From Loktanella sp. SALINAS62 (GTDB lineage: Bacteria; Pseudomonadota; Alphaproteobacteria; Rhodobacterales; Rhodobacteraceae): a stretch of DNA of 64,000 bases. Below the pieces are notes generated by a model, which searched no databases, was not told the origin of the DNA, and worked only from the letters and a program-made list of their open reading frames with translations. The stretch spans positions 47,731-111,730 of the forward strand of contig NZ_JAAFZU010000028.1 in NCBI RefSeq assembly GCF_018263905.1, given 5' to 3'. Position 1 is the first letter of the stretch. Every line of letters starts with the position of its first letter. Both the position numbers and the translations under genes were made by a program. Below, piece after piece: positions 46,089 to 54,160 of the stretch.

Positions 46089-46872
46089 GCCCGCGCCGCC
46101 GATCCGCGGCCTGACATGGTCTGACCGCTTGCGCGTGATCCGACGTGCTGTGCCGATGGTGATTGTCGTCTTTGGCGGTCTGGCCTTGCTGTTGGTCGTT
46201 CGGGTGATCGAAAAACCGCTGTTCAAACAAAACCGCCCATGGACACCGCATATCACGCGGATCGTTTGCATCATGGCGCTTGCCCTGATGGGCTTGCGCC
46301 GTGAACAGCACGGTACGCCATTGACGGGTGCGGGGGCCATCGTGGCAAATCATGCAAGCTGGCTTGATATCTTTGCCCTGAACGCCGGTAGCTGCGTGAC
46401 CTTCATTGCCAAGTCAGAGGTCGCCGATTGGCCCGGTATCGGTTGGTTGGCCCGTGCGACAGGCACGTTGTTCATCGCGCGGAACCGGGGCCAGGCGCGC
46501 CATCACGTCGACGCCATCGGGCAGCGGTTGCAGCACGATCAAACGCTTGTATTCTTTCCCGAAGGCACGTCCAGCGACGGGCGACGCGTGCTGCCGTTCA
46601 AACCGACGCTGTTTGCGCCGTTCATCGGGTCGGCGGCGCTGTTGCAACCGGTCACCGTGCAATTTTACCCCCCGGCAGGCACAGACCCGCGCACCTATGG
46701 TTGGTGGGGCGATATGGATTTTGCGCCGCATCTGCTCGCAACACTGGCCCTGCAGCGGCAGGGCCGCGTGGTGGTTAACTATCATCCGCCCGTGCAGGCT
46801 GGCCCCGGTTCAGACCGCAAAACGCTGGCACGCACGATCGAAACGACAGTGCGCGACGGTTTCGTCAGCTGA
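46072..46872 (+). CDS. olsA: Lyso-ornithine lipid O-acyltransferase OlsA (PlsC family)
   Basis: A 266-residue membrane-anchored acyltransferase. One hydrophobic segment lies at about 25-45. The catalytic motif is NHASWLDIF (Hx4D). FFPEGTSSDG is the second motif of the PlsC family. It adds the second fatty acid to lyso-ornithine lipid, and members may also make phosphatidic acid. Start ATG 46072 overlaps olsB. It is convergent with the ThiE-like gene (8-base overlap). Confidence 0.88.
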   Translation: MTWSAEPAPPIRGLTWSDRLRVIRRAVPMVIVVFGGLALLLVVRVIEKPLFKQNRPWTPHITRIVCIMALALMGLRREQHGTPLTGAGAIVANHASWLDIFALNAGSCVTFIAKSEVADWPGIGWLARATGTLFIARNRGQARHHVDAIGQRLQHDQTLVFFPEGTSSDGRRVLPFKPTLFAPFIGSAALLQPVTVQFYPPAGTDPRTYGWWGDMDFAPHLLATLALQRQGRVVVNYHPPVQAGPGSDRKTLARTIETTVRDGFVS

Positions 46873-47488
46873 ACGCAGCGCGTAAGGATTGCAGTGCTGC
46901 GGCGGGATCATCGCTGGACCAGATTTCGTCACCGATGCCGAAAAAATCGGTATGCGGAGCGATCTGCTGGATCAGGTCCGCGTCCAGCGCGCCTTCGGCC
47001 ACGACCGGGACTTCGATCATCTGGCTCCACCAGTCGAACAATTCCAGATTGGCCTGTGCGCCGTCGTCCAGCGCGGTTTGTCCGACGGGGCCAAAACTGA
47101 CGTAATCGGCATTGACCTCTCCGGCGGTCATGCCGTCGTGGCGGGATTGGGCGCAATAGGTGCCGACGATGGCGTCTTCGCCCAACGCTTTGCGCGCGGC
47201 GGCGACCCCGCGCGAGCCGTCCAGCAGATGCACGCCGTCCAGCCCATGGCGTGTGACCAGCCCGGTATGCCGTTCAATGACCAATGCCACATCGCGTTGC
47301 TCGGTCACACCGCGCAACGCATCGGCGGCACGGCCCAGACGGTCTTCGTCCCGTGTAGCAAGCGCCATGCGCAGACAGGCGACCGGCACCGCATCCAGAC
47401 AGGCAGCAAGCTGGTCGGGAAAGATCGTCAGATCGAAATCAGTCGGTGAGATCAGATAGATCTGCGGAATGTCGTCGGCGTCGTCCAT
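46865..47488 (-). CDS. Thiamine phosphate synthase-like protein (ThiE family)
   Basis: A 207-residue TIM-barrel protein. It starts IPQIYLISPTDFDL, with VALVIERHTGLVTRHGLDGVHL and NADYVSFGPVGQTA, the ThiE order of phosphate-binding and substrate loops. Key ThiE residues are only partly conserved and no other thiamine gene is near, so it may be a divergent paralogue. Start ATG 47488 is chosen. The longer frame reaching 49102 is an artefact of GC-rich shadow sequence. Confidence 0.75.
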   Translation of the reverse strand: MDDADDIPQIYLISPTDFDLTIFPDQLAACLDAVPVACLRMALATRDEDRLGRAADALRGVTEQRDVALVIERHTGLVTRHGLDGVHLLDGSRGVAAARKALGEDAIVGTYCAQSRHDGMTAGEVNADYVSFGPVGQTALDDGAQANLELFDWWSQMIEVPVVAEGALDADLIQQIAPHTDFFGIGDEIWSSDDPAAALQSLRAAFS

Positions 47489-47662
47489 GTTCAGCGTCCC
47501 TTGCGGATATCGGCCACACTTAGGGCCAATCGCAGGGGTCTGTCCATGGTGCCACCGTACTTTCGGGGCGGCTGTCGCAGGACATCGGGTGTCGCGGCGT
47601 CCGTCGTCTTGTTCCGGCGGTCCGCTTATTCTACATCGGCGCGACACTGATGAAAGACCGCC

Positions 47663-48388
47663 ATGACCGACCTGCAACCCGCCTTTGTGCTGATCCGCCC
47701 GCAAATGGGTGAAAACATAGGTGCTGCCGCCCGTGCGATGTGGAATTTCGGACTGGATCGGATGCGTCTGACCGCGCCGCGCGACGGCTGGCCCAACCCG
47801 GCTGCCAATGCGATGGCGTCGGGTGCGGGCCGCCTGCTGGATGCGGCGCGTGTCTTTGACACGACAGAGGCCGCGTTGGACGATTGCCACTATACCTATG
47901 CCACGACCGCCCGCCCGCGCGAGCTGACCAAACCGGTGCTGACCCCGCACGAAGCGATGGCCGACGCCCATGCCCGGTTGTCGCGCGGCGAACGTGTTGC
48001 CGTGATGTTCGGCCCCGAACGTGCCGGGCTGGAAAACAGTGATATCGCGCAGGCGAACGCGATCATATCTGTCCCGGTGAACCCGCAGTTCGCGTCGCTT
48101 AATCTGGCGCAATGCGTGTTGCTGACGGCCTATGAATGGCAACTTGCAAAGGGTGATCCGTTGCGCGACGCCTTTGTGCAGCCGTCGCAGGCCACAGGTC
48201 AGGACATTGCAGCACTGGCCCGCCATTACGAAGACCGGCTGGACGAAGCGGGGTTCTTTTACCCCGACCACAAGGCCGAAAGCATGAAGCTGAACCTGCG
48301 CAACATGTGGAGCAGGATGCCGCTGACGGCCCATGACGTGCGGATGTTGCACGGCATGCTGCGGCAGTTGATCCGTGGGCGTGACTGA
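47663..48388 (+). CDS. SpoU/TrmJ-type RNA 2'-O-methyltransferase
   Basis: A 241-residue SPOUT methyltransferase. Motif 1 (VLIRPQMGENIGAAARAMWNFGL), motif 2 (VAVMFGPERAGLENSDI) and motif 3 (NPQFASLNLAQCVLLTAYEW) are clear. TrmJ methylates position 32 of several tRNAs using SAM. The C-terminal extension of about 75 residues fits TrmJ. It is a single gene divergent from the ThiE-like gene, with 174 bases between starts. Confidence 0.88.
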   Translation: MTDLQPAFVLIRPQMGENIGAAARAMWNFGLDRMRLTAPRDGWPNPAANAMASGAGRLLDAARVFDTTEAALDDCHYTYATTARPRELTKPVLTPHEAMADAHARLSRGERVAVMFGPERAGLENSDIAQANAIISVPVNPQFASLNLAQCVLLTAYEWQLAKGDPLRDAFVQPSQATGQDIAALARHYEDRLDEAGFFYPDHKAESMKLNLRNMWSRMPLTAHDVRMLHGMLRQLIRGRD

Positions 48389-48403
48389 AAAAAACGCACC
48401 CCG

Positions 48404-48417
48404 TTGATCTGTGTCAA
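48404..48417. promoter_or_regulatory. FNR/FnrL-type box upstream of usp
   Basis: TTGAT-CTGT-GTCAA is a perfect match to the FNR dyad (TTGAT-N4-RTCAA). It is centred about 68 bases before the usp start and just after the methyltransferase stop, a position suited to activation under low oxygen. Confidence 0.65.
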
Positions 48418-48478
48418 CGCGGAACCCTGCCAGTAGTGGCACCCTTGGGTTATCGCAACAGGCACAAGGATTCTGATC

Positions 48479-48913
48479 ATGTTTGAAAATATCGTTGTCG
48501 CGGTCGACCGGTCGACCCATGCTATGCATGCCATCGAAACGGCCTGCAAACTGGCCAAGACATACAACAGCAAGCTGCATCTGCTGCACGCACCGCAAAT
48601 TCCGCCCGACGCCATGGCGGTGGGTGCAGGGGCGTTCGTGTCCTATCCTACGCCCGAGATGGTGCAGGAAACCGGCGCCGACACAATGGAAGCGGCTGTC
48701 GCCAAATCCAAGGAATGCGGCATCACACCCACCACCACGCGGATCAGCCCCGGCAGTGCGGCAGAAGATACGATCGCGCTTGCCGACGAAATGAAGGCGG
48801 ACCTGATCGTGGTCGGACGGCGCGGGCGTGGCGGGTTCGGTAGCCTGATGATGGGATCGACGTCGCTGAAGATCGGGCATCTGGCCCCTTGTGCGGTGTT
48901 GACTGTCAAATAG
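48479..48913 (+). CDS. Universal stress protein UspA family
   Basis: A 144-residue Usp domain. It opens NIVVAVDRSTHAMHAIETA and has the ATP-binding motif GRRGRGGFGSLMMGSTSLKI near the C-terminus (G-2x-G-9x-G-S/T), so it is of the ATP-binding type. AAGGA precedes the start. The upstream FNR box suggests control by oxygen level, as reported for usp genes in Rhodobacter. Confidence 0.9.
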   Translation: MFENIVVAVDRSTHAMHAIETACKLAKTYNSKLHLLHAPQIPPDAMAVGAGAFVSYPTPEMVQETGADTMEAAVAKSKECGITPTTTRISPGSAAEDTIALADEMKADLIVVGRRGRGGFGSLMMGSTSLKIGHLAPCAVLTVK

Positions 48914-48996
48914 GGATCGGTCGGCCCGTGACACCCTGACGCTTGCGGCGCACCGATGCCGGGCATAGGTTGCGCGCAAGCGACAGGAGACCCCAC

Positions 48997-50142
48997 ATGC
49001 CGACCAAAACGCGCAGCATTTTCGAAGACGTCGGGACCACGCAAAAGCAGACAGCGACGCCCGGTGGCATCGATTCCAAAGGCCAGGGCGCACGCGGTGC
49101 AATCCGCCTCTGGCTGATGCTGTTGTTTGCGCTGCTGGTGGTGATGATCGCGGTTGGCGGGCTGACCCGGCTGACCGATTCCGGTCTGGCCATCACCGTC
49201 TGGGCGCCATTATCCGGTGCCATTCCTCCGTTGAATGCGGCGGACTGGCAGGCCGAATTTGATGCGTACCGCCAAATCCCCGAATACCAGTTGCAGAACG
49301 TCGGCATGAGCATGGCCGAATTCAAGCAGATCTATTGGTGGGAATGGGGCCACCGACAGTTGGGCCGCGTGATCGGTCTGGTCTGGGCCATCGGATTTTT
49401 CGGGTTTCTGGTCATGCGAAAAATTCCAAAGGGCTGGACGGGGCGTCTGTTGTTCATCGGCGCACTTGGCGGTTTGCAGGGGGCAATCGGTTGGTGGATG
49501 GTCGCCAGCGGCCTGACCGACAATCGGGTGGATGTCGCGTCCTACCGGTTGGCCACGCATCTGGGGCTGGCGTTCGTCATTTTTGGTTTCATCACGTGGT
49601 TTATCCTCAGGATTGGCCGTCGCAGTGCGGATCTGCTGACAGCACGGCGCGCGGGCGATGCGCGGCTGGTGACGCTGACCACCGTGCTGGTTGCGCTGAC
49701 GTTCGTTCAGATCATTCTGGGCGCGCTTGTCGCAGGCATCGACGCGGGCCGCGCCTATCCGGACTGGCCGTTGATGGCAGGGGGTTTTTTCCCGCCCGAT
49801 ATGTGGGGGCTGACGCCGGTCTGGCGCAACCTGTTTGAAAACAACGGCACCGTGCAGTTCATTCACCGCGTCAGCGGCTATATCCTGTTTGCCTATGGCT
49901 TGTTCGTCTGGTGGCGCAGCCGTCAAAGCGCCAATCTGCGCACCCGCCGCGCGTATGTCTTTGTGATGGGGATGCTGGTGGTGCAGATGCTGATCGGGAT
50001 CTGGACCGTCATGACCATGGCGGAACCCTATATCGCGATCACCCATCAGTTCGGGGCCGTGGTCCTGTGGGCGCTGGTCCTGCGGGCGCGGTTCGTGGCG
50101 CAATATCCATTTACCCAATCCGTCAGAGGCGCGCGCGCATGA
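48997..50142 (+). CDS. ctaA: Heme A synthase (COX15/CtaA)
   Basis: A 381-residue membrane protein with eight hydrophobic segments. It has GGLTRLTDSGLAITVWAPLSG, KQIYWWEWGHRQLGR (heme-ligand His) and FIHRVSGYILFAYG, the alphaproteobacterial CtaA type 2 pattern. It oxidises heme O to heme A for aa3-type cytochrome oxidase. AGGAGA precedes ATG 48997. It overlaps the M32 peptidase by 4 bases. Confidence 0.94.
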   Translation: MPTKTRSIFEDVGTTQKQTATPGGIDSKGQGARGAIRLWLMLLFALLVVMIAVGGLTRLTDSGLAITVWAPLSGAIPPLNAADWQAEFDAYRQIPEYQLQNVGMSMAEFKQIYWWEWGHRQLGRVIGLVWAIGFFGFLVMRKIPKGWTGRLLFIGALGGLQGAIGWWMVASGLTDNRVDVASYRLATHLGLAFVIFGFITWFILRIGRRSADLLTARRAGDARLVTLTTVLVALTFVQIILGALVAGIDAGRAYPDWPLMAGGFFPPDMWGLTPVWRNLFENNGTVQFIHRVSGYILFAYGLFVWWRSRQSANLRTRRAYVFVMGMLVVQMLIGIWTVMTMAEPYIAITHQFGAVVLWALVLRARFVAQYPFTQSVRGARA

Positions 50143-51611
50143 CCACCCCCTTTGATGATCTGATGGACCACCAGCGCGAGACAGAGGCGCTGTCACAGGT
50201 GGCTGGCAGGCTGGGCTGGGATCAGGAAACCATGATGCCCGACGGAGCCACCGAACAGCGCGCCGAGGAACACGGGGCGATGGCGGCCGTGCTGCACGCC
50301 CGGCGCATTGACCCGCGCATCGGTGAATGGTTGCAAACCGCAACAGCGCCGGACGCCGTGGGCGATGCCCAGCTACGGCTGATCCAGCGCAGTTTCGACC
50401 GGACGGCCAAAGTGCCAGCACAACTGGCCACCGCACTGGCGCGTGAAACATCGCGTGCACATCGCATCTGGGCGCGCGCACGCGCGGACGAAGATGTCGC
50501 TGCATTTCTGCCAGCGCTGTCGCGCGTGCTGGACCTGCGCCGCGAAGAAGCGGCCTGCATCGCGGGGGATGCCGACCCCTATGATGCACTGTTGAACGAT
50601 TACGAACCGGGGGCCACCGGCGCGCAGTTATCCGCGATGTTCGGCGCGTTGCGACCCCGGCTGTCTGCCCTGCGCGCGGCCATTCTGGACCGTCCGGCGC
50701 CGCCTGCGTTACAGGGCAATTTCCCAGAGGCTGGTCAACTGGCGCTAAGCCGGACACTGGCGCTGGCATTCGGTTACGATTTATCACAGGGCCGCATCGA
50801 CAAGGCCGTGCATCCGTTTTCGTCCGGTTCAGGCCTTGATGTGCGGATCACCACGCGCACGGCGGCGGACGATCCGTTCAACTGTTTCTATTCCACCGTG
50901 CACGAGGTCGGTCATGCCTGTTACGAACAGGGCATCGACCGCGCCTATCTGCTGACCCCTGTGGGCGGGGGCGTGTCGATTGGCGTGCACGAAAGCCAAA
51001 GCCGGATCTACGAAAATCAGCTTGGCCGGTCAGAGCCGTTCACAGGCTGGCTATATGGTCAGATGCGCGACATTTTTGGCGATATCGGCATCGCGAACGA
51101 ACGCGACTTTTTCGCCTGCGTGAACAGCGTGCGGTCCGGGTTCATCCGGACAGAGGCGGACGAGGTGCAATACAATCTGCACGTGCTGCTGCGGTTCGAT
51201 CTGGAACGCGCGCTGGTATCCGGCGATCTGGGCGTCAACGATCTGGAAGCCGCGTGGAACGACCGCTTTGCAGCCGATTTCGGATTTGCCGTCGATCGGC
51301 CGTCGAACGGGGTGTTGCAGGATGTGCACTGGTCCGAAGGTCTGTTCGGCTACTTTCCGACCTATTCGCTGGGCAACGTTTATGCGGGATGTCTGCACGA
51401 CGCGTTGCGCCGCGACCTGCCTGCACTGGACGATGATCTGGCGCGGGGCGATCCTTCTGCGGCGACCGGCTGGCTGCGGCAGCATGTCCAGCAGCACGGT
51501 GGATTGTTCGAACCCATCGACCTGATCACGCGGGCGACCGGCGCTGTGCCTGACGAGGCGCCGCTGCTGGCCTATCTGGACCGCAAGTTCGGGGACATCT
51601 ACGGGATCTAA
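50139..51611 (+). CDS. Carboxypeptidase M32
   Basis: A 490-residue metallopeptidase of the M32 family. The zinc motif is TVHEVGHACYEQG (HExxH) with GVHESQSRIYENQLGRS as the downstream Glu motif. GWDQETMMPDGA near residue 30 and VRITTRTAADDPFNCFYSTVHE are typical. It removes C-terminal amino acids from peptides in the cytoplasm. It is translationally coupled to ctaA and convergent with the BCCT gene (4-base overlap). Confidence 0.93.
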   Translation: MTTPFDDLMDHQRETEALSQVAGRLGWDQETMMPDGATEQRAEEHGAMAAVLHARRIDPRIGEWLQTATAPDAVGDAQLRLIQRSFDRTAKVPAQLATALARETSRAHRIWARARADEDVAAFLPALSRVLDLRREEAACIAGDADPYDALLNDYEPGATGAQLSAMFGALRPRLSALRAAILDRPAPPALQGNFPEAGQLALSRTLALAFGYDLSQGRIDKAVHPFSSGSGLDVRITTRTAADDPFNCFYSTVHEVGHACYEQGIDRAYLLTPVGGGVSIGVHESQSRIYENQLGRSEPFTGWLYGQMRDIFGDIGIANERDFFACVNSVRSGFIRTEADEVQYNLHVLLRFDLERALVSGDLGVNDLEAAWNDRFAADFGFAVDRPSNGVLQDVHWSEGLFGYFPTYSLGNVYAGCLHDALRRDLPALDDDLARGDPSAATGWLRQHVQQHGGLFEPIDLITRATGAVPDEAPLLAYLDRKFGDIYGI

Positions 51612-53242
51612 ACCGTATTGCCGGGATCTTGTGTCTTGGGGTCAGGTCGCTTTGGGTCGTGGATTTCGACCTGATCGATGGTCTCGCGGCTGAACGCCAC
51701 GATCATCGACACGACCATCATGCAGACCATTACGAAAATCGGCAGGCCGATCACGGTGATGACCTGTTGCAACGCGTTCAGCGCCTGATCCCCCGCAAGG
51801 ATCATCAGGGATGCGGCTACCGCCCCTTCGGATATGCCCCAAAAGGCGCGTTGCCGCACCGGCCCCGCCTCTGTCTGGCCGGAACACAGCATATCGACGA
51901 CCAGTGACGCCGAATCCGATGAGGTGGCAAAAAAGATCGCCACAATCACTACTGCCAGCCCCTGAACGAGCGTTGTGAACGGAAAGCTTTCAAAGAATGC
52001 GAACATGGCCAGCGGCACGCTTTGCGCCACGGCGTCGGAAATGCGTCCGGCCTGATCGCCCAGTTCCGCACGCGCGGCATCCCCGATCCCGTCGATACCC
52101 ATTGCGGCCCAGCCGAAAATGGCGAACCAGACCACCGTGAACAGCGACGGCGCAAACAGCACGCCCAATACGAATTCGCGGATCGTGCGCCCCTTGGATA
52201 TGCGCGCGACGAACAGCCCGATGAACGGCGACCACGTCACCGTCCACGCCCAGTAAAAGACGGTCCACGATCCTTGCCAGCCCCAATCTTCGGTATCCGG
52301 GCGGTAGCTGGCCATCATGTCGTTCCAGAACGCGAGACGCGGCAGGTTCGACAGATAGATACCAAAGGTTTCAACGATCCCGCGCAGCAGAAACAGGGTC
52401 GATCCCGTCGCCAGCACGAACAGCATCAGGCCGACGGCAAGCCCGATGTTGATGTTCGACAGCAGTTTCACCCCGTTATCCAGCCCGGCCACGATCGAAA
52501 GCACCGCCACACAAGTCAGCACAAACAGGATGCCAAGTCGCAGGGGGAGGGCGTCGGTCCAGCCGAACAGCTCTTGCAGGCCTGCCGCGATCTGGCTGGT
52601 GCCCAGCCCCAGCGATACCGCAACACCGAAAACGGTGCCAAGTATGGCGAAGATGTCGATGGTCTTGCCGATGGGACCATGGATACGGTCGCCCAGCAGC
52701 GGCCAAAACACCGAACTGACCCGCACCGGCAGGTGGTAGCGATAGATGAAATAGGCGAACGCCAGACCGGGCAGCGCAAAAATCGTCCAGGTGTGCAGCG
52801 CCAGATGATAGTTGGATATGGCGATGGCATCGCGTGCGGCATCGGGTGAATAGGGCGCGACACCCGGCAGGGGGGGGTTGGAAAAGTGCGAAATCGGTTC
52901 CGCCACGCCCCAGAACATCAAAACCGTGCCGATGCCGCCCGCAAACAGCATCGTGAACCAGCTTAGGTTGGTATATTCGGGCCGCGAGTCCGGTTCGCCC
53001 AGGCGGATATGACCATAGGCTGAAAAAGCCGCGAACAGCAAAAAGCCAAGCCACAGGTTGACGCCCAGAATAAAGAACCAGCCCAGATTCCGCACGATCC
53101 AGTCGCGCGCCACGGCAAACGCAGCGCCAATAGGGCCGGGCGCGATGGCCAATGCCGCCACGAAGAACACCATCAGTCCAGCCGCTATGAAAAAGATAAC
53201 CGGATCGGTGCGAAGCCCAAGGCGTTTTGCAAGCGCGTGCAT
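51608..53242 (-). CDS. BCCT-family betaine/carnitine/choline transporter
   Basis: About 544 residues with twelve hydrophobic segments. The BCCT signature FYWAWTVTWSPFIGLFVARISKGRTIREF is present and contains the conserved Trp residues of the substrate box. Such carriers use Na+ or H+ to import glycine betaine, choline or carnitine, and in marine bacteria also DMSP. Start 53242 follows AAAGGAC; the ATG at 53275 lies before that site and is less likely. No osmoregulatory C-terminal extension is evident. Confidence 0.92.
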   Translation of the reverse strand: MHALAKRLGLRTDPVIFFIAAGLMVFFVAALAIAPGPIGAAFAVARDWIVRNLGWFFILGVNLWLGFLLFAAFSAYGHIRLGEPDSRPEYTNLSWFTMLFAGGIGTVLMFWGVAEPISHFSNPPLPGVAPYSPDAARDAIAISNYHLALHTWTIFALPGLAFAYFIYRYHLPVRVSSVFWPLLGDRIHGPIGKTIDIFAILGTVFGVAVSLGLGTSQIAAGLQELFGWTDALPLRLGILFVLTCVAVLSIVAGLDNGVKLLSNINIGLAVGLMLFVLATGSTLFLLRGIVETFGIYLSNLPRLAFWNDMMASYRPDTEDWGWQGSWTVFYWAWTVTWSPFIGLFVARISKGRTIREFVLGVLFAPSLFTVVWFAIFGWAAMGIDGIGDAARAELGDQAGRISDAVAQSVPLAMFAFFESFPFTTLVQGLAVVIVAIFFATSSDSASLVVDMLCSGQTEAGPVRQRAFWGISEGAVAASLMILAGDQALNALQQVITVIGLPIFVMVCMMVVSMIVAFSRETIDQVEIHDPKRPDPKTQDPGNTV

Positions 53243-53420
53243 TGTGTCGTCCTTTATGTCTCGATTGACAGCCACTTAGGGCCGGACTTGCGAAAATCAT
53301 TTTTTCTGTGCGCTTGTTTGCAGTTGCCCCGGCGTCGACTTTGTCCTGTGCCTGCGTTTGCGATTGTCACGTCGCATGCCGCGTGGTTCCCTGTGTCGAT
53401 CACGAGGAAGGGCTGTCAGC

Positions 53421-53843
53421 ATGACACTGCGGATGACGAAACAGGATCTGGAGGGTTTTCTGATCCGGGAATTTCCACAGGTCGGCACGGATTTTGCCAT
53501 CGACGCCTTGTCCGACGCTGAACTGACGGTCCGGCTGAAAGTGGCTGAACGACACTTGCGGCCCGGTGGCACGGTATCGGGGCCGTCGATGTTTGCGCTT
53601 GCGGATGTGTCCGTTTATCTGGCCGTGCTGTCACGGCTTGGACCCGTGGCGCTGGCGGTGACAACGAATTGTTCCATCGATTTCATGCGCAAGCCAGCGG
53701 CGGGCGTCGACCTTTTGTGCCAGACCCGGCTGCTAAAGCTGGGCAGGTCACTGGCCGTCGGTGACGCGCTGCTGTTTTCCAAAGGCATGGATGCCCCGGT
53801 GGCACGGGCGACCTTGACCTATGCGATCCCGCCCGCGCGCTAA
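53421..53843 (+). CDS. PaaI-family (hotdog) thioesterase
   Basis: A 140-residue single hotdog domain. RHLRPGGTVSGPSMFALADVSVYLAVL carries the catalytic region, and TTNCSIDFMRKPAAGVDLLCQTRLLKLGRSLAVGDAL follows, as in PaaI-type acyl-CoA thioesterases. GAGGAAGG precedes ATG 53421. It stands alone between the BCCT transporter and a DUF1127 gene. The substrate is unknown. Confidence 0.85.
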   Translation: MTLRMTKQDLEGFLIREFPQVGTDFAIDALSDAELTVRLKVAERHLRPGGTVSGPSMFALADVSVYLAVLSRLGPVALAVTTNCSIDFMRKPAAGVDLLCQTRLLKLGRSLAVGDALLFSKGMDAPVARATLTYAIPPAR

Positions 53844-53844
53844 A

Positions 53845-54072
53845 TCAGGTTTGATAGAACGGCTTTGCAGCCTCTTTTTCGGCCTGACCCTGTGTCAGGC
53901 CCACGTCGCGCAGTTGCGCGGGCTCTAGTGTCTGCAAATGCTTTCGGGTGCGGCGACGCAAATCCCACACGGTCAGGATCACCGCCAGCGCCACGCAAAT
54001 CTGGGCGGCCTTTGGCAGGACGGCCTGGCCGTCAAGCCATGCAAGTTGTGCGGGATGAAGGGCGTGTGACAT
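53845..54072 (-). CDS. DUF1127-containing small protein
   Basis: A 75-residue protein. A hydrophobic segment (AAQICVALAVILTVW) is followed by the DUF1127 helix pair RRTRKHLQTLEPAQLRDVGLTQGQAEKEAAKPFY. DUF1127 proteins are small regulators or RNA-binding adaptors in alphaproteobacteria. AGGAAGG precedes the ATG. It is divergent from the MocR regulator and shares the operator region, so that protein may control it. Confidence 0.83.
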   Translation of the reverse strand: MSHALHPAQLAWLDGQAVLPKAAQICVALAVILTVWDLRRRTRKHLQTLEPAQLRDVGLTQGQAEKEAAKPFYQT

Positions 54073-54082
54073 GGGGTGCCTT

Positions 54083-54132
54083 CCTATTGTATTGACACAA
54101 TCGGCGTAATTGCCTATTGAGTGGATACAATC
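54083..54132. promoter_or_regulatory. Tandem operator repeats between DUF1127 and MocR genes
   Basis: CCTATTGTATTGACACAATC at 54083-54102 and CCTATTGAGTGGATACAATC at 54113-54132 agree at 16 of 20 positions. They start exactly 30 bases apart, about three helix turns. Each half is an imperfect inverted repeat of ATTGT/ACAAT. Tandem sites on one face of DNA are the known target form of MocR/PdxR dimers. Confidence 0.6.
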
Positions 54133-54160
54133 CGTAAATCCTATTCGCCAGAGAAACATT

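Noticed and set aside
46865-49102. A 745-codon minus-strand open frame
   Set aside because: Only the last 207 codons resemble a protein family (ThiE-like). The upstream part is antisense to the TrmJ-like and usp genes and comes from high GC.
49210-50787. A 525-codon minus-strand frame opposite ctaA and the M32 peptidase
   Set aside because: Low-complexity Arg/Pro/Gln composition typical of antisense GC-rich frames. Both plus-strand genes have intact motifs.
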